From Erysipelothrix rhusiopathiae (GTDB lineage Bacteria > Bacillota_I > Bacilli_A > Erysipelotrichales > Erysipelotrichaceae), in NCBI GenBank assembly GCA_902797585.1, contig CADBTK010000010.1, positions 1 through 13,749 of the forward strand: 13,749 nucleotides of DNA, in the 5' to 3' direction. Position numbers and translations under genes: made by a program. Under the pieces are notes generated by a model. The model saw only the letters and a program-made list of their open reading frames with translations, ran no database searches and was not told the origin of the DNA. Each line of letters begins with the position of its first letter. Position 1 is the stretch's first letter. Below, piece by piece: positions 7,084-13,451 of the stretch.

Positions 7084-9594
7084 CTATGCTGAACATGCTT
7101 CACATTCTTCCACTTCTAAACTTTTACTGCGTGCATAGTAAATCGTTTTTACACCACTTTCCCAAGCCAATAAGTATAAGTTTAGAATCTTACGGAATGT
7201 GTAATCATTGGTAATATATAAGTTCATAGACATGGCTTGATCGACATGACGTTGGCGAACACCACCGGCACGTACGGACCAAGTTTGATCAATATAGTGT
7301 GCATTCTTATATAAGAAATATGTTTTCGGACTTAATTCTGGAGCCAAACGTGGCATCAATCCATCTTTTTTCTCTTCTAAGAAATAACGGTTCATAATTG
7401 GATCTAAACCAGCTGTCGTTCCAGAAAGAATGGAAGTACTACTAGTAGGGGCAATAGCCATCAAGTATCCATTGCGCATTCCTTGTTGGTGCACTTTTTG
7501 TGCTAATTCTTGCCATTGACTCGAATTATAGTCTCGTTTAGAAAAGTATGCGCCTGTATCCCAATCGGAACCTTCGAACAATTCATATTTCCCTTTTTCT
7601 TGTGCTAAATCACAACTTGCCTCGATTGTGTAATAATTGATTTTTTCAAATACTTTGTCCGCAAATTCTAGATGTTTTTCGCTTTCCCAAGCAATTCCAT
7701 TTTTCGCTAGCATATGGTGATAACCGCTCACACCCAATCCAATCGGACGGTATTTGTAGTTATTCATTTGTGCATATGGCACTGGGAACAGATTAATGTC
7801 GATGACGTTGTCTAAAGCACGTACAACAGAACGAATGATATCGCGCATTTCATTATCATCATTTACATTCAATCGTCCTAACGTTAATGAAGCTAAGTTA
7901 CAAACCACAAAATCTCCAGGTTTAGTGGTTGTTACGACCACTTGTTCTCCATTGATATCTTTAATCTCTTGGCTTTCCAATTCAATGGCTGACATATTTT
8001 GAGCAATCTCAGTACAAAGGTTCGAGCAATAAATAATTCCTTTGTCCCCATTTGGATTCATGCGATTGACAATATCACGGTTAAAAATAAATGGAGTTCC
8101 TGTTTCAACAGCGGATTTAATCACCAAACGAATGACTTCTTTGATTGGAATGACACGCTTACTAATTCTAGGATCAGCTACACAATCCAAGTATTTTTCT
8201 GTCCATTCTTCTCCAAAACAATCTTCAATACAATATCCTTTAACTGTTTTTACTTCATGTGGGTCTAATAAATGCCAATCTCCATTGATGTCATCACGTA
8301 CTTGTTTCCAAAAATAATCTGGGTAACAAACCGCTGGGAATACATCATGAGCTTTTAAACGGTCATCTCCATTATTAGTACGAATGTTCAAAAATTCAGG
8401 TAAGTCTTTGTGCCATACATCTAAATAGACAGCACATGCTCCTTGACGAACACCTAATTGATCTACCGCAACCGCTGTATCATTGGCTAGACGAATCCAA
8501 CGAATGACTCCACCTTCAGCTCCTTCTAATCCACGAATAGCTGATCCTTTGGAACGAACTTTTCCAAAGTATAACCCCATTCCTCCACCAAGTTTACTAA
8601 CCTTGGCAAAGTTATCAATGGAGCGATAAATGCCATCCAAAGAATCCGGTACAGTATCAATAAAACATGATGATAATTGGTGGAATGGTTTACGGGCATT
8701 AGATAATGTCGGCGTAGCCATTGTCACCTTCATTGAAGACAGCATGTCATAGAATTTTTTAACCCAAAGCATTCGATCCTGTTTCTCATTCATTGCCAAG
8801 TGTAGAGCAATTCCCATATACATCTCTTGTGGCGTTTCCAACGGATGACGAGAATGGTCAGTAATCAAATAACGTTTAATCAATAAATCCAGTCCGGAGT
8901 AATTAAATAAATAATCGCGTTTATAATTTAAGAAACTTTCTGCTTCTTTTAATTCCTCATCATTATAAGCATCTACAATATATTGACCATACAATCCTTG
9001 TTTGACTAAGTGATGGACTTTATCAACAAAGCCTTCACTTTTATTATAGATAGCTACATCACGATAAAATTTCACCAACAACAATCGTGCGGCAATATAT
9101 TCCCAATCTGGAGCTTCTTGTGTAGTTAGTTCGGCTGCAGCACGAACCAATAGCGGCAACAAGTCACTGTCCGCTTGCCCTTCTTTAATGAAAGTAAAGA
9201 ATTTATCTGCCAATTTTTCCATTGGATAGATTTCACCTTGGAAATCTTTTTCTACTTTTTCTAATGCTTTTCGGATATCTTGTTGCACATGAAATTTTTC
9301 AACAATTTTATTTAAGGTTTTACGCACTTGTGCACGATGATCTCGGTATAGAATATAACTTTTCGCTACGTCATATAACCCTTTTTGCATCAATTCTCGT
9401 TCAACCAAGTCTTGAATATGTTCGACTGTAACGTTTTCTTCACCCTTAATAGTTTGTTCTACAGCCATCGCTATTTCTTTTACCATTTCATCTTCTACCG
9501 GCGTTTGTGTAGCAACGAACGCTTTTTTTACCGCTTTTTCAATTTTGGAAACATTATATTTTTGTTTTCTTCCATCTCTTTTAATAATTTGCAT
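7084..9594 (-). CDS. nrdA: Class I ribonucleoside-diphosphate reductase, large (catalytic) subunit
   Basis: Reduces ribonucleoside diphosphates to deoxyribonucleotides, using the radical from NrdB. The 836-residue protein starts with an ATP-cone (about residues 1-92; VIKR-like IIKRDGRKQKY at the start), the allosteric activity-control domain. The catalytic barrel has the redox cysteines C310 (LSSCF) and C565 (VVCNLASL), the radical site N525-C527-E529 in CSNLCTEI, the radical-transfer pair Y819-Y820 (TIYYARS), and a C-terminal CEAC (C831, C834) disulfide relay for thioredoxin or glutaredoxin. The ribosome binding site is GGAG, 8 bases before the ATG. It is longer than Escherichia coli NrdA (761 residues), mostly through extra sequence between the ATP-cone and the catalytic core (about 100-230). 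First gene of the nrdAB operon, divergent from a nucleotide pyrophosphohydrolase gene. No NrdR box was found by eye. Confidence 0.95.
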   Translation of the reverse strand: MQIIKRDGRKQKYNVSKIEKAVKKAFVATQTPVEDEMVKEIAMAVEQTIKGEENVTVEHIQDLVERELMQKGLYDVAKSYILYRDHRAQVRKTLNKIVEKFHVQQDIRKALEKVEKDFQGEIYPMEKLADKFFTFIKEGQADSDLLPLLVRAAAELTTQEAPDWEYIAARLLLVKFYRDVAIYNKSEGFVDKVHHLVKQGLYGQYIVDAYNDEELKEAESFLNYKRDYLFNYSGLDLLIKRYLITDHSRHPLETPQEMYMGIALHLAMNEKQDRMLWVKKFYDMLSSMKVTMATPTLSNARKPFHQLSSCFIDTVPDSLDGIYRSIDNFAKVSKLGGGMGLYFGKVRSKGSAIRGLEGAEGGVIRWIRLANDTAVAVDQLGVRQGACAVYLDVWHKDLPEFLNIRTNNGDDRLKAHDVFPAVCYPDYFWKQVRDDINGDWHLLDPHEVKTVKGYCIEDCFGEEWTEKYLDCVADPRISKRVIPIKEVIRLVIKSAVETGTPFIFNRDIVNRMNPNGDKGIIYCSNLCTEIAQNMSAIELESQEIKDINGEQVVVTTTKPGDFVVCNLASLTLGRLNVNDDNEMRDIIRSVVRALDNVIDINLFPVPYAQMNNYKYRPIGLGVSGYHHMLAKNGIAWESEKHLEFADKVFEKINYYTIEASCDLAQEKGKYELFEGSDWDTGAYFSKRDYNSSQWQELAQKVHQQGMRNGYLMAIAPTSSTSILSGTTAGLDPIMNRYFLEEKKDGLMPRLAPELSPKTYFLYKNAHYIDQTWSVRAGGVRQRHVDQAMSMNLYITNDYTFRKILNLYLLAWESGVKTIYYARSKSLEVEECEACSA

Positions 9595-9620
9595 ACCAAA
9601 AACTCCAATCTACTTTACAC

Positions 9621-9648
9621 ATTCTAACAAAAGAGTCTTCTAAACAAA
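9621..9648 (-). promoter_or_regulatory. Probable promoter of nrdAB
   Basis: Minus strand TTTGTT (9643-9648), 16 bp, TG-T-TAGAAT extended -10 (9621-9626). Predicted start near 9614 with a 20-nt leader holding the GGAG site. Confidence 0.45.
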
Positions 9649-9661
9649 CGTGATATGCACA

Positions 9662-9720
9662 ACCTTTTTTAAAGGTGGATAAAAGCAGTATTACTACCAT
9701 CTCTTTTCATTCTGTAGTAA
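9662..9720. promoter_or_regulatory. Two inverted repeats between nrdA and the pyrophosphohydrolase gene
   Basis: ACCTTT-TTT-AAAGGT (9662-9676) is a perfect 6-bp-arm palindrome about 20 bp upstream of the nrdA -35. TTACTAC (9691-9697) and GTAGTAA (9714-9720) form a second inverted repeat with a 16-nt loop; its right arm runs into the ribosome binding site AAGG (9719-9722) of the downstream gene and could mask it in RNA. A weak -10 candidate TATTAC (9689-9694) lies at its left edge. A role as operators or as an RNA switch is inference. Confidence 0.35.
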
Positions 9721-9729
9721 GGTATTAAT

Positions 9730-10044
9730 ATGGAAAAAATAAAAGAACAAATTCGGAAATTTAACAAAGAACGCGACTGGGAACAATTTCATACTCCTGC
9801 CAATTTAGCAAAATCAATTGCGATTGAGGCTGGTGAATTATTGGAATGTTTTCAATGGAATGATCAATATGATCAACAAGAAGTTTGCGAAGAATTAGCC
9901 GATGTCATGAATTATTGTATTGTGATGGCCGATGCTCTCGATGTCAATCTTGAACAAATTATTTTAGAAAAATTAGAAAAAAACAAAGAAAAATATCCCG
10001 TTGATAAAGCAAAAGGAAAAAGCGATAAATATACCAAACTATAA
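9730..10044 (+). CDS. MazG-like nucleotide pyrophosphohydrolase (dCTPase/RS21-C6 type)
   Basis: All-alpha NTP pyrophosphohydrolase that splits nucleoside triphosphates to the monophosphate and pyrophosphate, using Mg2+; the RS21-C6/DCTPP1 branch prefers dCTP and modified dCTPs. The 104-residue chain carries the metal-binding pairs E36/E39 in AGELLE and E55/D58 in EELADV, an HTPANLAKSIAIEAGELLE helix (21-39) typical of this branch, and a C-terminal YPVDKAKGKSDKYTKL close to the family's usual ending. Start ATG 9730 has AAGG seven bases upstream. It is transcribed away from nrdAB and converges on the malic enzyme. Placement next to ribonucleotide reductase fits a job in keeping the dNTP pool clean. 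Substrate preference is inferred from similarity of motif style, not shown. Confidence 0.88.
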   Translation: MEKIKEQIRKFNKERDWEQFHTPANLAKSIAIEAGELLECFQWNDQYDQQEVCEELADVMNYCIVMADALDVNLEQIILEKLEKNKEKYPVDKAKGKSDKYTKL

Positions 10045-10071
10045 AAGAGGATGAAATGAATCATCCTCTTT
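10044..10071. terminator. Bidirectional terminator between the pyrophosphohydrolase and malic enzyme genes
   Basis: AAAGAGGATGA (10044-10054), loop AATGAA, TCATCCTCTTT (10061-10071): an 11-bp perfect stem whose A/T ends supply T-runs on both strands. It reaches from the stop codon of the left gene (10042-10044) to that of the right gene (10070-10072). Confidence 0.85.
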
Positions 10072-11245
10072 ACTCTTCTATTTGGGCAATCCCATCACGG
10101 ATAGCAACATCCGCTACAGCTTTTGCGACGACACTAGCAGCTTGTGGATGAAATACACTTGGAATAATATAATCCTCTTTTAATTCATCATCAGAGATTA
10201 ATGAGGCAATAGCTTGGGCGGCCGCTAATTTCATATTTTCTGTAATTTCTCTGGCACGCACGTCCAAGGCTCCTCTGAAAACTCCAGGGAAAACTAATAC
10301 ATTATTGATTTGATTCGCAAAATCACTACGTCCTGTTCCAACAATACGAGCACCTGCTTGCTTAGCTACATCTGGCATAATTTCTGGCACTGGATTGGCC
10401 ATCGCAAATACAATTGGATCCGTCTTCATGGATTGAATCATATCTTTGGTTACACAATTAGCTGCCGATACTCCAATAAAGACATCCGCATCTTTCATTG
10501 CATCAGACAATGTTCCACTTTCTTGGTTTGGATTGGTCATTTTCGCTAGTTCCAATTTAGCATCATTGGATGCGCTATCCATATTAACAATCCCTTTGGA
10601 ATCACATACAACAATATTTGTTGCTCCATATTCCATCAATAATTTCGCAATGGCACTACCTGCTGATCCAGCTCCATTAATCACTATCTTTAATTCTTCC
10701 ATATTTTTACCAACAAGTTTTAAAGAGTTAATTAAGGCCGCTAATAGAACAATAGCGGTTCCATGTTGGTCATCATGGAATACTGGAATATCCAATTTCT
10801 CTTTTAATTTTTGTTCAATTTCAAAACAGCGAGGGGCTGCGATATCTTCTAAATTGATTCCACCAAAAGTAGGTGCCAATCGAACAACAGTTTCAACAAT
10901 TTCATCGGTATCTTTTGTGTCTAAACAAATAGGAAATGCATCAACATCCGCAAATTGTTTAAATAAAACAGCTTTCCCTTCCATAACTGGCATAGCTGCC
11001 TGAGGCCCAATATCTCCTAAACCAAGGACTGCAGTTCCATCTGTAACTACTGCTACAAGATTCCCTTTAGCTGTATATTTAAATACATCCATTGGGTTTT
11101 TCGCAATTTCTTTACAAGGTTGTGCAACCCCAGGAGTATACGCTGTGCTTAAATCATCAGTTGTTTTGATTTCCATCTTAGAGATGACTTCAATCTTTCC
11201 TTTGTTTTCTTCATGTAGTTTTAATGCCAATTGATTATAGTCCAT
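10070..11245 (-). CDS. NAD(P)-dependent malic enzyme (oxaloacetate-decarboxylating malate dehydrogenase)
   Basis: Converts malate to pyruvate and CO2 while reducing NAD(P)+, a cytoplasmic source of pyruvate and reducing power. From ATG 11245 it has 391 residues, the short bacterial form without a phosphotransacetylase-like tail. Motifs: STAYTPGVA at 33-41 with catalytic Y36, GKAV at 90-93 with K91, metal ligands E133-D134 (NLEDIAAP) and D158 or D159 in FHDDQHGT, the Rossmann loop GAGSAG at 191-196, and ANPVPE near 282-287. An acidic residue (D215, VVCDSKG) ends the second Rossmann strand, which hints at NAD rather than NADP, but this is not decisive. A TTG two codons upstream is possible, but AAGGA is 7 bases before the ATG and too close to the TTG. 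It stands alone with its own promoter and terminator. Confidence 0.95.
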   Translation of the reverse strand: MDYNQLALKLHEENKGKIEVISKMEIKTTDDLSTAYTPGVAQPCKEIAKNPMDVFKYTAKGNLVAVVTDGTAVLGLGDIGPQAAMPVMEGKAVLFKQFADVDAFPICLDTKDTDEIVETVVRLAPTFGGINLEDIAAPRCFEIEQKLKEKLDIPVFHDDQHGTAIVLLAALINSLKLVGKNMEELKIVINGAGSAGSAIAKLLMEYGATNIVVCDSKGIVNMDSASNDAKLELAKMTNPNQESGTLSDAMKDADVFIGVSAANCVTKDMIQSMKTDPIVFAMANPVPEIMPDVAKQAGARIVGTGRSDFANQINNVLVFPGVFRGALDVRAREITENMKLAAAQAIASLISDDELKEDYIIPSVFHPQAASVVAKAVADVAIRDGIAQIEE

Positions 11246-11273
11246 ATCCAATTCCTTCTTTCAATATGTATCC

Positions 11274-11282
11274 ATCATAACA
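11274..11282 (-). promoter_or_regulatory. Extended -10 promoter of the malic enzyme gene
   Basis: Minus strand TG-T-TATGAT (-10 at 11274-11279). The -35 position falls in the T-run of the tRNA terminator, so no proper -35 is seen. Predicted leader about 22 nt. Confidence 0.45.
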
Positions 11283-11295
11283 GACATGAAGACAC

Positions 11296-11320
11296 AAAAA
11301 AAGCCTTCCTACGAAGACTT
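11296..11320 (-). terminator. Terminator of the tRNA-Ile/tRNA-Ala unit
   Basis: Minus strand AAGTCTTC (11313-11320), loop GTAG, GAAGGCTT (11301-11308) with one G-U pair, followed by a run of T. It starts 10 bp after the tRNA-Ala CCA end. Confidence 0.8.
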
Positions 11321-11330
11321 TGTTTACAAA

Positions 11331-11406
11331 TGGTGGAGCGTAGCGGGATCGAACCGCTGACCCCCTGCTTGCAAAGCAGGTGCTCTCCCAGCTGAGCTAA
11401 CACCCC
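11331..11406 (-). tRNA. tRNA-Ala (anticodon TGC)
   Basis: A 76-nt cloverleaf with encoded CCA. Acceptor arms GGGGTGT and ACGCTCC pair fully and include the G3-U70 wobble that is the alanine identity element. Anticodon stem CCTGC/GCAGG with loop TTTGCAA gives TGC. D-loop AGCTCAGCTGGGAGAGC and T-arm GGTTCGATCC are standard. Confidence 0.98.
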
Positions 11407-11428
11407 ATGTATATTTAAGTCAACAAAA

Positions 11429-11505
<77 letters not shown>

Positions 11506-11524
11506 GTTTGCTGACTGCCTAAGT

Positions 11525-11553
11525 ATAATATCACGCAGTTTTAGTGTTGTCAA
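11525..11553 (-). promoter_or_regulatory. Strong promoter of the tRNA pair
   Basis: Minus strand perfect -35 TTGACA (11548-11553), 17-bp spacer ending in TGA, -10 TATTAT (11525-11530). Predicted start near 11518, 13 nt before tRNA-Ile. The -35 is the middle of a 15-bp palindrome AGTGTTG-T-CAACACT (11543-11557). Confidence 0.85.
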
Positions 11554-11577
11554 CACTTTTTCTTACTTGATTTTTTT

Positions 11578-12111
11578 CTAAATCTTTCCTCTTTCTTCTA
11601 AGCGCTTGGCACAATGATTTACCACAAAGGCAATCAACGTTCCGACAAAAATACCACCAAGCACATCACTTGGGTAATGTACACCAACATACAAGCGACT
11701 AAAAGAAATTAGCGTGGCTAAAATGAGCGCTGGAATTCCAACCTTTTTTCCAAAACGTAAATATAGAATCCATGCCGCCGCAAAGGCAGCCGAAGTATGT
11801 CCACTTGGAAAAGAATGATCCCATGGTTCTTTTACCAATATATTCAAACCTTCAATTCTTTCATACGGGCGGACTCGACCAATCATTGGTTTTATCAATC
11901 CATTACATACAATTAAGTTCATAAGTAAACTCATCAATGCGATTAACGATATTTTTCTTGTATGTTTATTCAAAAATAAAACCACAATAATCACAATCCA
12001 CACAGCACCTAAGTCCCCAATGAGTGACAACCCTTTCATAATGGGAGTTAACCACTGACAGCGAAGATATTGTTGGATCCATAATAAAATAGTTGCTTCT
12101 AAATTGTACAT
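11578..12111 (-). CDS. PAP2-family membrane phosphatase (undecaprenyl-diphosphatase or lipid phosphatase)
   Basis: Integral membrane acid phosphatase of the PAP2 superfamily. All three active-site blocks are present in 177 residues: KPMIGRVRP at 74-82 (K74, R81), PSGH at 102-105, and SRLYVGVHYPSD at 138-149 (R139, nucleophile H145, D149). About five to six hydrophobic helices can be seen (near 25-47, 54-73, 107-119, 125-138, 150-166 and a short N-terminal one). Relatives dephosphorylate undecaprenyl diphosphate (BcrC type), recycling the carrier for peptidoglycan synthesis, or phosphatidylglycerol phosphate; the motifs do not separate these. The ATG lacks a Shine-Dalgarno sequence, and TTGCCT-17-TAAACT ends 6 bp before it, so the message may be leaderless. 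It lies between an unknown small gene and the tRNA pair and has no clear terminator of its own, so its transcript may run into the tRNAs. Confidence 0.92.
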   Translation of the reverse strand: MYNLEATILLWIQQYLRCQWLTPIMKGLSLIGDLGAVWIVIIVVLFLNKHTRKISLIALMSLLMNLIVCNGLIKPMIGRVRPYERIEGLNILVKEPWDHSFPSGHTSAAFAAAWILYLRFGKKVGIPALILATLISFSRLYVGVHYPSDVLGGIFVGTLIAFVVNHCAKRLEERGKI

Positions 12112-12117
12112 AATTAC

Positions 12118-12146
12118 AGTTTAAAGAACGAAAATAGAAAAGGCAA
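12118..12146 (-). promoter_or_regulatory. Promoter candidate of the PAP2 gene
   Basis: Minus strand TTGCCT (12141-12146), 17 bp, TAAACT (12118-12123), ending exactly 6 bp before the ATG. The -35 lies in the terminator stem of the upstream gene. Only moderate matches, but there is no ribosome binding site to suggest another arrangement. Confidence 0.4.
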
Positions 12147-12167
12147 CCTTATTGATGATTGGCTGCC
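12136..12167 (-). terminator. Terminator of the 86-residue gene
   Basis: Minus strand GGCAGCC (12161-12167), 12-nt loop, GGTTGCC (12142-12148) with one G-U pair, then TTTTC. The stop codon (12149-12151) lies in the loop. Confidence 0.7.
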
Positions 12168-12409
12168 CATTGATAATATTCCTCATCCTTTTTTTCATCG
12201 ATTGTTTGTTCTTGAGCTTCATAGACAATAAACTCGCTTTCATAATACAATTCCAAAAAATCTTCTTCACTGATGGATGAATGCCATTTGTCATGATGAA
12301 GAATTATCTTTCCATCATGATACTTCACAATGGTTCGATCTTTTTTATGAACCAATGTCATTTCTTCTTTGAGCAATTGAATTCCTTGTACTCCGTTCAC
12401 AATTTCCAT
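12149..12409 (-). CDS. Hypothetical protein, 86 residues
   Basis: A small soluble, acidic protein that I do not recognise. The first half, rich in Val, Ile, Lys and His (about 15-50, with LVHKKDRTIVKYHDGKIILH), looks like a beta-hairpin or small barrel; the second half (about 47-80) is helical and acidic, with EEDFLELYYESEF and a lysine/glutamate linker before a Trp-containing C-terminus (YYQWAANHQ). There is no signal peptide, membrane segment, Cys or metal motif. It is a single-gene unit with its own extended -10 promoter and a terminator over its stop codon. The start has no good Shine-Dalgarno sequence, and TATAGT ends 6 bp before the ATG, suggesting a leaderless message. Codon use resembles the neighbours, and the gene structure supports that it is real. 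Confidence 0.75.
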   Translation of the reverse strand: MEIVNGVQGIQLLKEEMTLVHKKDRTIVKYHDGKIILHHDKWHSSISEEDFLELYYESEFIVYEAQEQTIDEKKDEEYYQWAANHQ

Positions 12410-12415
12410 ATGCCC

Positions 12416-12424
12416 ACTATACCA
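12416..12424 (-). promoter_or_regulatory. Extended -10 promoter of the 86-residue gene
   Basis: Minus strand TG-G-TATAGT (-10 at 12416-12421), ending 6 bp before the ATG at 12409. No proper -35 at 16-18 bp. The context CTATGGTAT is shared with the ctpA promoter. Confidence 0.5.
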
Positions 12425-12430
12425 TAGAAC

Positions 12431-12455
12431 AAAAGAAAAGCCGACAAAGTCGACT
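12431..12455 (-). terminator. Terminator of rubrerythrin
   Basis: Minus strand AGTCGAC (12449-12455), loop TTT, GTCGGCT (12439-12445) with one T-G pair, then TTTTCTTTT. The first stem base is the last base of the TAA stop. Confidence 0.8.
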
Positions 12456-13000
12456 TATCCGTAGTATTCATTCAATTCTTGGAAGTAAGATTGAGGGTGT
12501 GCACATACTGGACATTCTTCTGGTGCTTGTGCTCCGAAGTGTACGTGTCCACAGTTTAAACAAATCCAAACTGTATCTTCTGCTTTGTTGAAGTATGCGT
12601 CTTCTTCAATTTCTTTCAACATTGCGTTGTAACGAGCTTCGTGGTGTTTTTCGATAGCTCCCACTCCTTCGAATAAACGAGCGATATCATCAAATCCTTC
12701 TTCACGAGCTGTTGCAGCAAATTCTTCATACATATCTGTCCATTCGTAGTTTTCACCACTAGCTGCATCTTTTAAGTTTTCTACAGTTGTAGGAACTTTT
12801 CCACCATGCAACGCTTTGAACCATAATTTTGCATGTTCTTTTTCGTTTTTAGATGTTTCAGTAAAGATGTTTTGAATTTTTACATATCCATCTTTTTTCG
12901 CTTGGCTTGCGTAATATTGATACTTAATGCTAGCTTGGCTTTCACCCGCAAATGCTGCCATTAGATTTTGTTCTGTTTTAGATCCTTTTAATTCCATCAT
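12455..13000 (-). CDS. rbr: Rubrerythrin
   Basis: Non-haem iron peroxidase that reduces hydrogen peroxide to water in anaerobes and microaerophiles. The 181-residue protein has a ferritin-like four-helix domain (about 8-135) with diiron ligands E20, E53 and H56 (EKEHAKLW), acidic residues near 92-93 (MYEEFA) and a second-half motif with E117, H120 and E121 (IEKHHEARY), then a rubredoxin-like domain (about 143-181) with C147-x-x-C150 and C163-x-x-C166 for a single iron. Two ATGs are in tandem; the first (13000) is 6 bases after AAGGAGG (13007-13013), the second 9. An ATG at 13004 is out of frame. It is a single-gene unit with its own promoter and terminator. A strong ribosome binding site suggests high expression. 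Confidence 0.97.
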   Translation of the reverse strand: MMELKGSKTEQNLMAAFAGESQASIKYQYYASQAKKDGYVKIQNIFTETSKNEKEHAKLWFKALHGGKVPTTVENLKDAASGENYEWTDMYEEFAATAREEGFDDIARLFEGVGAIEKHHEARYNAMLKEIEEDAYFNKAEDTVWICLNCGHVHFGAQAPEECPVCAHPQSYFQELNEYYG

Positions 13001-13023
13001 TCATTTCCTCCTTGATTGACTTT

Positions 13024-13032
13024 ATTATAACA
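13024..13032 (-). promoter_or_regulatory. Extended -10 promoter of rubrerythrin
   Basis: Minus strand TG-T-TATAAT (-10 at 13024-13029), a perfect -10 with the TG extension; no good -35. TTATAAT also resembles one half of a PerR box, but the other half does not match. Confidence 0.55.
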
Positions 13033-13046
13033 TTGTCCATTCAAAA

Positions 13047-13436
13047 TTAATCACTAGTTGCCCAAGAAGGTAATTCATTCCCTCTACGCACTAAAACCGC
13101 TTTTTGAAATTCGGTTTGATTTAAAAATTCTAAGATGTCATTTGTCTCTTGTTCACTGCATCCCCATAATAGTTTGGCAATACAATCTTTTTTCAAAATA
13201 TCAACAGTAATCACTAAAGCATCAATCGATTGGGTTTCTTCTGTTCCTCGATATACTTCAATTGGTGTTGATTCTGTATTGATTGAATCTTCTAAATATC
13301 CATAGTCTACTGGATAGACTAAATTAAAGTATTTTTGGTGATGCGTTCCTTTTGGACGATCAATCACCAAAGGACTACTTAAAACCAAAGCATCAACCTT
13401 TTGCCAAAAAAGTGCATTATTTTCAATCTCTTTCAT
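13047..13436 (-). CDS. Inorganic pyrophosphatase-like protein with altered active site
   Basis: A 129-residue protein that resembles the core of soluble family I inorganic pyrophosphatase. IDRPKGTHH (25-33) and especially YPVDYGYLED (41-50) correspond to the YPxNYGYI region around Y55 of the Escherichia coli enzyme. The next segment, NTESTPIEV (53-61), lines up with LDGDPVDV: the Mg-binding aspartates 65, 67 and 70 become E55, T57 and E60. The rest (ALVITVDILKKD, 73-84; a helix at 94-106; AVLVRR, 113-118) keeps a beta-barrel-like pattern but is shorter than true PPases (about 170-180 residues). Activity on pyrophosphate is therefore doubtful; it may bind another phosphate compound. The start has AAAGGAAG six bases upstream. 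It follows the unknown gene at the right edge by 15 bp, with the ribosome binding site next to that gene's stop, so the two form an operon. Confidence 0.75.
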   Translation of the reverse strand: MKEIENNALFWQKVDALVLSSPLVIDRPKGTHHQKYFNLVYPVDYGYLEDSINTESTPIEVYRGTEETQSIDALVITVDILKKDCIAKLLWGCSEQETNDILEFLNQTEFQKAVLVRRGNELPSWATSD

Positions 13437-13451
13437 ATCTTACTTCCTTTC

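Noticed and set aside
7073..7096. Longer nrdB starting at ATG 7096
   Set aside because: It would overlap nrdA and encode the AGGAGG ribosome binding site of the better start at 7072.
9595..9729. NrdR box upstream of nrdA, including GTGCATATCAC on the minus strand
   Set aside because: The symmetric GTG...CAC order is opposite to the ACA...TGT-type NrdR consensus, and no second box is seen.
10446..11003. 185-codon open frame on the plus strand
   Set aside because: It lies wholly opposite the well-conserved malic enzyme gene, has no ribosome binding site I can see, and its translation has no recognisable domain; a shadow of codon bias.
11543..11570. Plus-strand terminator AGTGT/ACACT followed by a T-run
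   Set aside because: No plus-strand gene lies upstream; the symmetry is better explained by the tRNA promoter -35 or a protein site.
13013..13032. PerR box at the rubrerythrin promoter
   Set aside because: Only the half TTATAAT matches and it coincides with the -10 element; the other half agrees at only 3 of 7 positions.
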